Positions 34,253-45,775 of a DNA stretch of 64,000 bases are shown piece by piece. Below the pieces are notes generated by a model. That model did not search any database. It saw only the letters and a list, made by a program, of their open reading frames with translations, and was not told the DNA's origin. The position numbers and the translations under genes were made by a program. The stretch comes from Crotalaria pallida (taxonomy: Eukaryota; Streptophyta; Magnoliopsida; Fabales; Fabaceae). The DNA lies in assembly GCA_037953625.1 (NCBI GenBank), contig CM075654.1:48305001-48369000 (forward strand). Direction: 5' to 3'. How positions within the stretch are numbered: position 1 is the first letter of the stretch; each line of letters begins with the position of its first letter.

Positions 34253-37200
34253 TGTAACATCCCTAATTTTAATCCCTAGTATAATTATAAATTTTATCAA
34301 ATTAAATAATTATTTCTTGAAATCAATCATTTAGTTGTTGGGTATTTTTATAAAAATACATGATGTTGATTACGAAAGTATATTTCATTTCTTTTATGTT
34401 CTAAAGTAAATTCATTTAAAATAGTTCTCCTATATCAAAAATATACTTTATATGCTTTATTTTACTTTGGTATATTTTATATGGAAATATTTTACTTGAA
34501 ATATTTATAAGTTTCTTACTTTATAGTTTTTTTTTAATTTATTTATTTATTCTAGTATTAATGTTTAGTGTTAAAAAATTGATCATTAGTGCCTTGTGTT
34601 AAAAAAAAAAAAGAAAGAAAAGAAAAGAAGTGAAGAAAGAGGTGGTTCGTGTGTGCTGTGGGTATGAGGGCTTTGTTGCCCTATTCTTCTTCAGCAGGGG
34701 AGAGTTCCGCCGCCACCTCCCATCCCCAAATGTCTCTCTCTCCTTCTTGTTCCTTTCTTCCCCCGCCGGTCTCTCTCCTCCTTGGACCACCGGCGCTGCT
34801 TCAGTTGCTCTCTCCCTCTTCCATGGCTTTTCTTCTCTTGGTCCAGCTCTCTTTCTGTCCTTCGATATCCGCTGCCCCAACCTCACTCACGCTCGTCTTC
34901 TCCCTCGGTTTCTCGCCGCCACCCGTCCTCCATTGCCGTCGGAGTCCCGCGTCCCTTTCCTTCCCAGTCGCGAATCGCGACTCGCTCTCCATGTGGATCG
35001 CAGATCCGCCGCCACCGATGCGATTTGAACCGGGATTCATGGAGGTCCGTGTTCGCTGCTGCCACTACCAGTTGAACCGCCGCCACCACTCATCTCCCCT
35101 CTCAGGTGCGTGTTGCTGCTGGTAAGGATCGCCACCGACGCCGGTATCGCCATCATCATTGCCGGGGCCAGCCGCTCTATTGTGCTTTCAACCGGTTTGA
35201 CCGAACCGGTCTTCAAAACCATATTCGAGGGTATATCTCTAATACCTTTTTAATTTCTCTATGTTGTGTTTTAATTTTTTATATTAATACTAATTTTAAT
35301 GTTAATGGTAATAATTATTTAGTATTAAAGTGTTTTGGAAATTAAACCGTATTATAATTTATATTGATTTAATTATGTTGTTGTTGATGGTGACTTTAAT
35401 TGTTTACTTTGATTTGTAATAACGTCGAATTAGATTTATGTCGAATAATGAGTTTTTAAAAGTATATTTTAGTTAAACGTGTTAGGTTCCTAAGTAAGTG
35501 AGCTTTAGTTTAGCTTGATGGACTTGTCCCTAGGCTGAACAATACACCAGTTAATTAGGAACCTAATATGATCGACATAACGTTAATTCGAATTGAAACC
35601 TTGAACGTTAATTCCAAGTTGAAAGGAAGTGTAATTACCTGAATGTTGAAAACGTGAGTTAGACTTATTTTGAATAGGAAATACTTCCTTTAAGTTTGGA
35701 ATTAATAGTGTCAAGCAATATAGCTTTGATTTTGTGGCTTGAAACTAAAACTAATTAACTTTAAGGAATTTTGGTGATTATGTTAGTTTCAAAATGTGCG
35801 TGTATTTTCAATAAAAAGCTATACTATTTTATTAAAAAGACAATGATCCTAATTTGAAATCCTGTGTTATTTTGATTTGTAAACTATAGTTAAATGATTT
35901 CTTGATTTGGAAAACTTACGAAAATACTCTACTTTGTTATATGATAAGTATATGCCAAGATTTTAATTTGAGTCGCTTTTGGTGCATTAAATTGATTACT
36001 ATATGACTTAATAATATAGTTAGACTACGAAGGAGCTTTAGGACTAACACAAGCGATAACAATGGGCCATGATATGTGCGAGTATTGTCATATGGAAAGG
36101 AGTGCGTTTGTGAAAAGCTAAGAGTTAAAGAAATTGCAGGTAAGGGGTTCTTTACCTTGCTTTAGGGAGTATTTTCTAATTAGCTCATAGTACTTGCTAA
36201 GAGTATATGTATATGTTTGGTTTGGAATTTAGATAGTTATTATAGGCTTAACGATCAAGAATGAAATTAAATGAAATAGTTGTTAAATATGATATTTTGT
36301 GCTAAAATGTGTTGTTGCTACTCGATGTGTGTGATTTATTATTAGATGGACATTAATAAGTAAATGTTGAATGTGTGAATGATTGTGTGGAAATCATACT
36401 AATAATTGGGATTAGATGTTGTTGTGTAATTTTATTATGAATGTCTATATGAGAAAGTGAAATATATGCATATTTGTGGCTACGTGAGTATGTGAGTTAT
36501 TGTGCTGATTGGAAGCTGTAGGTATTTATTTATTGGTTTTTAAATTTGATGGTGTATTTGGAAAAATATGACAAGATTAAAGGAAATTGTGGAATTAAAT
36601 AAAGACACAAAAAGAGAATAATTTGTTTATGATCTAAAAGATTAAAGGCAAGTTAAGTGGTGACCCGGATCTTGTAAGACGTTGTCCGGGTTGTGGGACT
36701 GTACGCTTAGACTGGTGAGAATCAAGTCGTGTAAGACGTTGTCTGGGTTGTGGGACTGTACGCATCGACTGGTTCGATTTGAGGTCGTGTAAGACGTTGT
36801 CTGGGTTATGGGACTGTACGCATCGATTGGTTCGATTTGAGGTCGTGTAAGACGTTGTCCGGGTTGTGGGACTGTACGCATCGACTGGTTCGATTTGAGG
36901 TCGTGTAAGACGTTGTCCGGGTTGTGGGACTGTACGCATCGACTGGTTCGGTTTGAGGTTGTGTAAGACGTTGTCCAGGTTGTGGGACTGTACGCATCGA
37001 CTGGTTCGGTTTGAGGTCGTGTAAGACGTTGTCCGGGTTGTGGGACTGTACGCATCGACTGATTTGATTTGATGTCTTGTAAGACGTTGTCCGGGTTGTG
37101 GGACTGTACGCATAGACTTGTGCGATCCAGATCTTGTAAGACGTTGTCCGGGTTGTGGGACTGTACGCATAGATCGCGTAAGACGCCATAGTGCGCAGCT

Positions 37201-38003
37201 GTAAGACGTTGTCCGGGTTGTGGGACTGTACGCAATGATGGATCCACGTGAATAAATTTTCAAATGTTATGAGAAAATCAAGGTATATGTAAAGAGAAAA
37301 GAAATCATGGAAAATCAAAAGGTTTGATGAAAAATGCATATATGAGAATCAAATGAAAAATACATGTGGTAAAAGATCAGTGAATGGTACAAAGAAAGAA
37401 ATGTGATGTTATATATGAGATTGAGAAATATGTCAATTTGTATACTTTGGAATTGTATGAAATAATGAAATTAAAACTATGAAAGGACTATTTTATTATG
37501 GAAATGAAAATAATTGAATTGATTGGGAATGCTTATTGGATATGTGCAATATATGGCTAAATGTGTTTGACTTAGTAGGTCATTATGTCTAGTTAGACAC
37601 TACTTTCTACTTCATGTGTAAAGCTCACCCTTACAAACATTTTTTCAGGTATTGAGCTTGGAGCTTGCATAGTTTTTGGCCGAGCAGGATTACCCTCCAC
37701 CACGTGGAGGGGTCGTATATTTTGAGGGAACTAATGTAGTAATTAAATTAAAGATGGATATTTGTATTTTAAAAGAATGTATTAGTTATCCGCCCTCGCT
37801 TGGCTATTGTTGGGCATTAGGACTTATTGTGTGTCTTGAGTAAATATAATATGTTTTGAAATGTTCTGGTCTGGACAGGTGCATGATTGGAAATTTTGGT
37901 AAAGTCTGAAATACAGAGGGAACTCTGCCGGATTTTTATCGAAATTTTCAAGTCCATATTTTTATAAAACTCAATTTAATTAAAAATTTGTGAGGGTGTT
38001 ACA
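34253..38003 (+). mobile_element. Solo LTR (3.75 kb) of another gypsy element
   Basis: Begins TGTAACATCCCTAATTTTAA and ends GTGAGGGTGTTACA, with a perfect 5-base target duplication TTATC at 34248-34252 and 38004-38008. There is no internal region, PBS or second LTR, so it arose by LTR-LTR recombination. It has a C-rich patch at about 34690-35170 and a 58-base tandem array at 36674-37235. The opposite orientation is not excluded because only the ends give direction. Confidence 0.88.
36674..37235. repeat. 58-bp tandem array, about 11 units
   Basis: Units begin gtaagacgttgtccgggttg and carry gggactgtacgcatcgactg. Starts lie at 36674, 36731, 36789, 36847, 36905, 36963, 37021, 37079 and 37136, then shortened units at 37178 and 37201. 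Spacing is 57-58 bases for the first nine. Because 58 is not a multiple of three, all three minus-strand frames stay open (177-209 codons), which is a repeat artefact and not evidence of a protein. Confidence 0.95.
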
Positions 38004-40939
38004 TTATCTCCTTTGGCTTAATTCGGTTTTGACAAAATGAAGGGGTTTGATTGAAAAAGTATTGTTTTGAAAAGGTTTTCATATGATTTCTAAAGTACGT
38101 GGTTTTAATTTAAAGGTATTTTAAGCTTTTAAGTTCCAAACGTGTTTTTAATGAATGTTTTACTTGATTTTGATTGTGAGCTTAAAACCCAAATTGACTT
38201 CAAAGTATTAAGAGGAAGCGAATACTTTGTTTTCAAATAAAAAGTTTTGTAACATTGCTTTATAATTGAATAAGAATGATTTTTAATAAGAGGGAAATAT
38301 TTGAGTGCCAATAACGATCGGGAAGCAATTACGGACATCGCAATGGAAACTAAGGAGCGCATTGAAGATCGTCATCGGTTGAGGTGAGAGAGAAGTTTCC
38401 CCCAAACACCGTGGTATTTAGTAATTTATTAAGCGTTTCGACCATCTCAAAAGTCGAAACTTAGTGGTTCTGAGTCAGTAGCACGGTGGCAATTGTTTGA
38501 TTGTGTGGCCATTCGTGTGAAGGAGACAAAGACCACGTGAAAATAGGTAATGATTATATGTGATGATGTTGAATGCTAGTATACTGTTGTTTGTGTATTT
38601 GATGAGCTATTATGATGAGATTGAAAACAATGTGAATAGTAATGAATAAAAAGAATAAAAAAATGAGAGATAAAGTTTGAGAAAGATGATGAGATGTTGT
38701 GGAGTTTATAACCGCTGATGAGTAAGAATAATGAATATGATGTGGATGAGCCAGAGCTAGGGAAAGTGATGTTGTGTGGAGAAATGAGATGTGATGTGAG
38801 TGGAGCTAGACTTCTTGGTGATATTGTGGAAATGAAACTGGTATTGAGTTGAGCTTGCTCCTCCGCTAGTGCTCATTGAAACAACAAGTTTTTGAAAAGT
38901 TTTTGAAATAAAGTTTTATTTTAAAAAGGTTTTTGTGGAAATGAGAAATTTTGAAAAGAGTTTGTGAAACGGGATTTTTGAAGCAGAGTACGAAAAGTGA
39001 GTTTGAAAATGTTTTGAGAAGAGACTTTGGAAAAGGATTGCGAAAAGAAATGTTTTTGAAAAGATTTGTGAACGGAGGTTTTTGGAGAAAGTGGGTGAAA
39101 AGAAATTTTCAAAGAGTTGTTGAAAAAGAGGTTTTAAGAGAGTTTGTGGAGAGAGATTTGGAGAGAAATTATGAGAAACATTTTTATGAAAAAGTTACGA
39201 AGTGATATTTTGCGAAAGTTTATGAAATGAGATTTTGAAAACAGGAGTTGAAAGGGAGATTGTTAAAGGAAATTGTGGAATGAGATGCAAGTGGTTGATG
39301 TGATCCCAGCTCTGTGCTCTGATGAGAAATATTGTGTAAAGATAGCGGTCGGGACTCATTGAAGGGATGCACGAAGGATGGGCCGACCATTAGGATTGAT
39401 TTTAAAAAGATTAAAGACTTTTAAAAAGACATTAACATATGTGGTGAGGTATGAGTGTCGAATCGAAATAGTGGAGAGGAAGGAACGATAAGTATCTGCG
39501 GATACTTAGGACGAGATTGCATTAGGGGAGGACGATGACGGTGAAATGTCAAGAAGTCTAGAGTATGTTTTCTAGGCAGAACGAACTCCACATGTGGCGC
39601 ACTAACGTGGTGGGGACTAGGTCTAATGCCGTGGAAAGTTCTGCGAGCTCACTAGAAATATACTGTCGCCCCCTAGATTGCAAATCGAGAACAGTGAGAG
39701 GGACTGGAATGGGGCATTGTGTTTGCCACTGCGAGACAGTGAGCCTTGATTATTGATATTGATTTGAGGACGAGATCCTCCTGGTCTGGGACCATTTGTG
39801 TTGTGACAGCTGTCGTGCCCGCGTGGTAAAGGTCATGTACTCCTGTTTGCTTCCGACTAGGTTGGGTGGATGACTGAGGAGATGTAGACGTGTGTGCTAA
39901 CTTTGAAAGTGACCCTCCTCAATGATGATTTAAATTCCCCGCATCATTGATGGATACGAATTCATAAAACTTAATTAAGAAAAGATAACTTATAAGGAAA
40001 TAATTCTTAAGTGAGGGCATGGAAAAGAGGATGAGATAGAATCATAGTTCGCAGCGGAAGCGATTGACGGAAGTTCTGTGGATATGTAAAGTTTTGAGAA
40101 AAGAAAAGTAATGGAGTAAAGTAGAGGTTTGAATATGATTGCTTGTATGTGTTGTTGCTTATATGTTTTGTTATTTCTTAATATCTTACCTATTGTAGTC
40201 CCACATCGTTGGCATAACATGCTTGGGAATACTTACTCTCTCTAGTCCTTCTGTTTAGTCTGCTTGTTGTTATGGTGTCTATTCCCTTAGTCGATGGATC
40301 CTGTCAAGATCATGTTCGACATTCGAGATGAAGAAAGATGGAAAGTGGATTATCGAGATTGGAAGTGGCGTGAAGACACCGAGGTCGGTGGGTCGGCGAA
40401 CGATCATGGTGGATACCCGATGCTTTGGTCTGCACACACTGACCGTGAGGCTGAGGAGTTAGGAGAAAGGGGACGGCGACATAGATATTCGGAGGCGGAT
40501 GTGATCGAGACCAACCCTAGCGAGGCATTTTCTGTGGACCATCGTATTCGGTTCAATGGGCCTGGTGGTAGTCCTTTTATTTTCTTGGAAGTATCTTGTT
40601 TTCCATTTACTTAGCATCATTGTAATATCATGATGTAACCCCAAACTTTTGTGGAAGAAATTTATTTTAATGGGCTATGATAATTGAGTTGAGAAGAATC
40701 AAGTTGCAAAGTGTAGTGCCTTGTGACACTTCGGTTTGGAACTTGAACTTCAGTATGAGGTATGAGAACACTCTTTTAGTTACGAAAGGGTTTTGACAAC
40801 TTAGTGGTTCTCATACTCATGCTACTCAACCACGTTACATGTTTAAAAAAAAAAATTGGTCCACATTTCCACTACCTTTTGGAACTAAAACAGTATATTT
40901 TTCAAGTGGCCAAATCGGGGTGTTACATAACACCCCTAT

Positions 40940-41097
40940 AAAGTCAACCCTTTTTAGAGTTTCAATGATAAATATAGGGGCAATTTTGAAAAAGTATATC
41001 AAATTTTCACATTTCCAATGTCACTAACAAATTTATCCACTTTCCTTGATGGAAGTGAAAAACCCCAAAAGGGTCTTATAAATAAGACCGAAGGGAG
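40940..41097. mobile_element. MITE fragment, ggagt/actcc end
   Basis: AT-rich stretch ending gggtcttataaataagaccg then aagggagt. It closely resembles 49540-49660 (shared words atttccaatgtcactaac / atttctaatatcattaac and ttccttgatggaagt / ttcatgatggaagt). Left end not defined. Confidence 0.5.
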
Positions 41098-41242
41098 TGT
41101 ATACATAACCCCAGCACACACATCACTCATCCCAGACAATTAAACACACAACTCTCTTAGCTCCCTCCTATTTCCCCCAACAGTAAGAAGCAAAGAGTCT
41201 TTTTCTTTCAACCAACATTGTACAAATTAATGTTTATATTTT

Positions 41243-41318
41243 ATTCCCTCCGGTCCATATTATAAGCATTTTTTCTCTCTCACAAAAAGGGTGCATATAA
41301 TATGGACCGGAGGGAGTA
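41243..41318. mobile_element. Stowaway-like MITE, 76 bp
   Basis: Near-perfect inverted ends ccctccggtccatattataag and (inverted) ctccctccggtccatattat, flanked by TA. The ends are the Stowaway (Tc1/mariner-derived) signature CTCCCTCCG. Note that the whole element is almost only its two arms. Confidence 0.85.
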
Positions 41319-41357
41319 TATTTTATATTTATTTCCTTAATTATTTTATGGGCTTTG

Positions 41358-41525
41358 CTAACAAGTGTTCTAAGGGCACTTGTTAAGGTTGCTACAACTA
41401 GTAAAACAATCATAGATCGATATTAATCACTCTCTCGAAAATCTCAAAAATCACATCTTTCTCAAATAAATACTACTTTTAGCTTCTTAACAAGTGCCCT
41501 TAAGACATAAGGGCACTTGTTAGCA
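41358..41525. mobile_element. Small TIR element, 'TGCTAACAAGTG'
   Basis: Inverted ends tgctaacaagtgttctaagg and (inverted) tgctaacaagtgcccttatg. Inside them the word gggcacttgttaa occurs again, so the ends are doubled. Total about 168 bases, non-coding. Confidence 0.75.
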
Positions 41526-41540
41526 TTTTCCTTATTTTCT

Positions 41541-41790
41541 TTATGTTTTTGTTATATTCATATGCACATATTTATTTTATTTTTAATATTTGTGCTTTTA
41601 TTTACTGTTATAATTTTTAGGGGTAATTTTTTTAAAATTAATTTTTTTATTTGAGTTTTTGTTATATTTATATGCACATGTTTATTTTATTTTTAATTTT
41701 GTGCTTTTATTTATTATTATAATGTTTAGGGGTTATTTTTGAAAATTTTAAGTTTTATTTACTTAATTTTTTATTTGAGTTTTTGTTATA
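41541..41790. repeat. ~115-base tandem repeat, two to three units
   Basis: The word tttttgttata recurs at about 41545, 41655 and 41778, followed each time by similar sequence (atatgcacatgtttatttta, then ttttaggggt). Periods are about 110 and 122 bases. Confidence 0.7.
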
Positions 41791-41999
41791 ATCAAATTTT
41801 ATTTATTGTTAAATGATTTTATTATTATAATGCACTTATTAGTTAGATTTTTTATGTTTTATACTTTTATCAATTTATTTATTTAAATTTGTGACAAATA
41901 TTTATCTATTCATGTTAATATATTTTTTTTTTAATTTTTCATGTAGAACAAGTATGGGTAAAATTTTGGTTTTCATCTATTATTCTATTATAATAGGAA

Positions 42000-42700
42000 A
42001 TATTATGAAGGACTCGAAGGCACTACGTTTGAAGGAGAAAAAAAAAAGTAATACAAATTGAACGTGGTATCATCTATGAGCAATTAAAGGTGAATATTAG
42101 TGAGAAAATTAGGCTTCAACAAGATCAATCCATTTTGAAGTTAATATGTAGACTTTTAGTGCATGAAAATCCGACCAAATATGTTGAGTATGTGCTCTAT
42201 GATGATAGTGACATACATTGTGTCCTTGATTTTTTGAGGAGTCAAATATGAGAGTCATTGATATTTATGTTTCATTAGACGTTACGAATAGTTTCACTGC
42301 CCTAGTAATGACAGGTGCAAATGAAATGAAAAATGATTTATGATTTTACATAGAGCGATAATGAAGATTGACGTCAAGATATGGACGACAATTTCACATA
42401 AGATGAAGAGGAGACTCAATTTTTATATGTCAATTCGTTTGATTCCGAAGAGGAAGAAACAGTTCATATTTCTTCACCTTCACAGTCGACACCAATTATG
42501 CTACGTTTTTTCAACCATCTATGAGGAAGAAGTAGTTTTCTCCGATTTTGTAGTTTTTTCCATGTTAAATTCTTGTGTGGTGGTTGTTCTGTTATTTTTT
42601 TTATTTGTTCCTAGCAAGGTTATAGGAAAATGTATTTTTCCCAATGGTTCGATGTTAAGTTTTTCGAATGCCAAAAAGATTAAAAGAGAAATTTGATGGA
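42000..42700 (+). pseudogene. Degenerate coding fragment, possibly MULE-type N-terminus
   Basis: A stretch near 42055-42250 reads as a protein-like frame (IIYEQLKVNISEKI, then YVEYVLYDDSDIHCVLDFL) ending at a stop at about 42249. Further pieces continue in shifted frames, including an acidic serine-rich piece near 42450-42500. The first part resembles the PB1-like N-terminal region that precedes many plant Mutator-type transposases (a 'Y-L-DDSD-V-MF'-like pattern). I cannot confirm the family and see no transposase core. Confidence 0.3.
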
Positions 42701-43159
42701 AGATTGAACTTTGGCTTGTAGCAAATTCAAGTCAAGGATGTGTTTATACAATCATGATTACACAAGGTGGTTTATCCTCATGGCATTACCGAGATGTCAT
42801 ACTAACAGTTTCATAATTACTCCTAAGTATTGGTTAACATAAATAGAAGGTGTGTGGCACATAAAATACATCTTTGATACATTAAAAGTTTTTACCTTAA
42901 AAAAAAAGATTTTGTATCCGTCGTTTTCATTGCTCAGGCCTTACTTATTCCTAAAAGTAATCCTTACCCCTTTTAAATTACATAATTAAAATAAAAGCCT
43001 AAAACAAACAAAGAAAAAGCCAAAGTGCAACCTCAAAACATAAAATCATATCATACAATTAATTATTTTTTTTTCTTTCTTCTTCGTTACCCATCTCAAT
43101 ACAATTTTATCACTAGAGAAGATATGAACTACCGGAAATTCTTATAAAAACTGTTCCAT

Positions 43160-43230
43160 TACTTAGTGGTAGAAAATCTCGTATGTTTACAACAAGAGCT
43201 CCATGCGTAGGAGGAATATACACAAACTTT
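43160..43230 (-). pseudogene. Stray relic of dioxygenase exon 2, copy B
   Basis: Counterpart of 3495-3563: the diverged end of exon 2 and its donor region on the minus strand, 300 bases past the stop codon of gene copy 2. Its presence beside both genes shows that it predates their duplication. Confidence 0.7.
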
Positions 43231-43529
43231 TCAAGGAAGATCTCCTATAATTAAACAAGAGTCTTTCACTCTAACTACACCTTTCATGTTATAGTTGAGT
43301 GATTGTACAATAATAACAGAGCACTTTTTTACTATTACAAGAACACTTGATAATTTCTCTACAATTTATTTATCTTGTTCTGCCTTCATAACTAGATGCA
43401 GCTATATAAAAGTCACTTGAAATGGAAAATTACAACACAGCTAAAGGCACAAATAAAATGATACATTATTGCAAGGTCCTTGATAATCGAGAGTATTAAG
43501 TTCTTTTTAGGAATTGAAATTTGTTTACT

Positions 43530-45721
43530 TCACAATTTGAAAGGCTGCAAGGCAGAGTTCCCATCAAGCCCCTTTGCAAAATGATGTGCCAAGAAATCTT
43601 GTATGGTTGTTTCCTTATAGATTGGTGGGTTTTCTGCTGATAACAGTTCCTTAATTGGACCATAAATCTTTGATGTACCTTCAATTGGGTCATGCGAATT
43701 CACAAAGAAGCTAGATACAGAAACTCTTGGCCCTATATGACTTGATAAGACTCGGTGATAAACACTGTTGAAACTGTCATTTGTTATAAGCTGCAACAAT
43801 AGCAAGAAAATTCAAAATGATTATTGACAAAATTGCTTCTTTGGTGTATTAAATTATTTATTTGTTTTAAAGAGGTAACTTAAGTTTTTTTTGTTTGAAA
43901 GTGTTCTCTTAAGTTTATTTCCATTAGTACAATTGGTCATCCCGTTAATTTTTCCATCTTCGGTCATCTTCTCCGACAAGCATCCAATATTTTCCGACGA
44001 AACACCATTTTTTCCAACCAAACTTCATTTCTTTCTTCTTCATTATCCATCTCAATACAATTTATCAATAAAAATTAAAAAACATATAGTGCATGTTTGG
44101 TTCAGTGGTGAGTTAGCCCAAAATCAATTCTGAAATGTCAACGATACTAACAGTTGTTTCTGCTCCAACGTGATTTAGGGGCCGGAATTGGTTCCCAATG
44201 GTAAACCAAACATGCCTATAAACTACTAGAAATTCTTATAAAAACTATTACAAAACTATTTCTTCTTTTTTCCTTGTTTAGAATTTTCCTATTTAATTTT
44301 TTTTAATCAAGGTTTTTAAGGAGCTGAGGATATCAGTAATGTCTTGATAGGTAATACTGATATTATTAGTTTTTTGTTACCTTAGAGTTGTATATATTGC
44401 TTCACATTCTCGTGAAGTAGACTTGTGTGTAATGAATGCTCTTGGTTAGTTTTGGTCTATTTTGGACATATTATTGTATATCTATGTTCAAACCATTCAT
44501 AGAAAGCGGAGTCATATGTATTACGATGCTTAGATAGATCCCCTGTTTTATAAAAAATATTTGTTTATAAAAAAAATAATATTAACTTACTTGAAGAAGA
44601 TCTCCAATGTTTACAACAAAAGCTCCATGCACAGGAGGAACATTGAACCATTTATTCTCATGAAGAACTTGAAGACCACCAACTTGGTCTTGGAGAAGTA
44701 TATTCATGAAAGCACTATCTGTATGTTTTGAAGTGCCCATAGTTAATTCAGGTTCAGGGCATGCTGGATAGTAGTGACCCTGTATAAAAGTTCCTTCAGC
44801 GCAGTTCAATTCTTCGAGGTAAGATGGATTAAGGCCAAGTGCTTCAGACAATAACCTGAATATTGTACAGCCCAATTCCCTTATTTTCTTTGAATATTCA
44901 ATCACAATGTCACTGCAACAAAAGGAACAATTCAACAAACATTCAAATTGTTCAAACTAATAGTTTCTGAACCTGAAATGCACTAGTGTCCAATTCTTAA
45001 AAAATATGAAACAAACATGAAGTTTAAGAAATTGCATATCTTGTAACATATAAATACGCCAGAAGCAAGGAAAATAGAAAGATATACTAAAAACTACAAA
45101 GATCCATGAGAAACCATTATCACTAAATTATAAACTAGTTCAAAATCTAAACTTAGTATTAAATTATTACCTACACACTCCTGGCAATTCTTCTGGTTTG
45201 GGTTGATTAGGAGCCACAGGACATCCAACTGTGTCTCTCCAGTTAGCAAATTTGTCATGGAAAAGGCTAGTATTGGAATAATATAGAAACTTCTTTTTTA
45301 AATCTCGTGTGTAAAATTGTTTCCTTAAATCGGTGTCTTGTTCGTGAAACCTACGAATTCCATTGATCATCTCATCCATAAGACTAACTGGAATACCATG
45401 ATTAACGATTTGGAAAAATCCCCACTCGCGGCATGCACTTCGGATTTTGGTAACTACTTCTGAATGCAGAGCTGGATTATTGTGTATGTCTTTGAGGTCT
45501 ATGACGGGGACACTCAACTTGGACTCATCACCAGCTGAGTTTTCAATTGTGTCCGCTAAGGTGCCAGAATGGAACATGAGTGGGATCTTTTTAACTCCAG
45601 ATTCTACAAGTCCTTGCACACCAGCTTTTGATTCATCAAATGCTTTCACTTCAGCTTTCCTGTCATAATTGGAATCACTCTCAGTGGCTGCTACTATCTG
45701 GTTTGTGTTTTTGATCTCCAT
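43530..45721 (-). CDS. 2-oxoglutarate/Fe(II) dioxygenase, ACC-oxidase-homolog type, copy 2
   Basis: Three exons on the minus strand: 45721-45171, 44912-44591 and 43790-43530, the same sizes as copy 1 (551, 322, 261) and also 377 codons. The same HTD (247-249), VYHRV (His303) and RVS (313-315) residues are present, so it should be active. The chosen start (MEIKNTN) matches copy 1. An in-frame ATG further upstream at 45868 would add 49 residues, but it lies across the TATA-like box and has no counterpart. Compared with copy 1 I count about 18 amino-acid changes in exon 1, none in exon 2 and 8 in exon 3. Intron 2 is 800 bases (261 in copy 1) because of insertions. Substrate unknown, and the family is expected to be cytosolic. 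Confidence 0.9.
43820..44040. other. Extra sequence in intron 2 of copy 2
   Basis: About 200 bases without counterpart in copy 1's intron 2, T-rich, with no inverted ends seen. Confidence 0.45.
44089..44217. mobile_element. MITE in intron 2 of dioxygenase copy 2
   Basis: Inverted ends gtgcatgtttggttcagt and (inverted) ggcatgtttggtttacc. Copy 1 lacks it at the equivalent place (aacataaaaactactgg versus aacata...tataaactactag), which defines the insertion. A TA or ATA target duplication is likely. Non-coding, about 129 bases. Confidence 0.8.
44240..44580. other. Second insertion in intron 2 of copy 2
   Basis: About 340 bases absent from copy 1, ending in an A-rich tail (tataaaaaaaataatatt) close to the exon-2 donor. 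The A-rich end suggests a retroposed 3' tail, but no coding part is recognisable. Confidence 0.4.
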
Positions 45722-45767
45722 ACTGAGAGGAAACCAACAAAACATAGCAATCCCTCTTAACACAAAA

Positions 45768-45775
45768 TATTTATA
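45768..45775 (-). promoter_or_regulatory. TATA-like box of dioxygenase copy 2
   Basis: TATAAATA on the minus strand, 47-54 bases before the ATG. This would allow a short leader of about 15-25 bases. No equivalent is obvious at copy 1. Confidence 0.5.

Larger units (their letters stand above)
28239..40927 (+). mobile_element. Ty3-gypsy element, 5'-truncated and internally deleted
   Basis: Plus orientation: partial 5' LTR (28239-30000), PBS (30005), 1.6-kb interior without pol, PPT (about 31608), and a long 3' LTR (31624-40927) interrupted by a solo LTR at 34253-38003. The full 3' LTR, without that insertion and its duplication, is about 5.5 kb. The 5' LTR keeps only its last 1.76 kb, matching 39163-40927. 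LTR ends TGTAACATCCCG and GGGGTGTTACA are of the gypsy type. No 5-base flank pair can be found because the 5' end is lost. Confidence 0.85.
31624..40927 (+). repeat. 3' LTR of gypsy element, interrupted by a solo LTR
   Basis: Two blocks, 31624-34252 and 38004-40927. Includes GA-rich degenerate short repeats near 38900-39200 (gaaaag/tttgtgaa words), a (GT)n-like patch near 32240, and a CT/CA-rich patch near 32560-32620 that may be the transcribed leader. Open frames here carry no known motif. Confidence 0.8.
42857..45721. repeat. Duplicated segment, copy B right part
   Basis: Matches 3185-5512 of copy A. Its first ~55 bases repeat the last bases of copy B left (28188-28240), so left and right parts overlap and are not one simple interrupted copy. 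Confidence 0.8.

Noticed and set aside
34630..35125. Overlapping open frames of 95-158 codons on both strands
   Set aside because: They come from a C-rich, Ser/Pro-coding patch inside the solo LTR and have no domain or splice context. Openness on both strands is compositional.
36674..37235. Repeat array as a CRISPR
   Set aside because: Units are contiguous 58-base tandem repeats with no unique spacers, lie inside a plant solo LTR and have no cas genes nearby.
36634..37339. Three overlapping minus-strand open frames of 177-209 codons
   Set aside because: They follow from a stop-free 58-base repeat read in all three frames, and the same words appear in each frame. No protein evidence.
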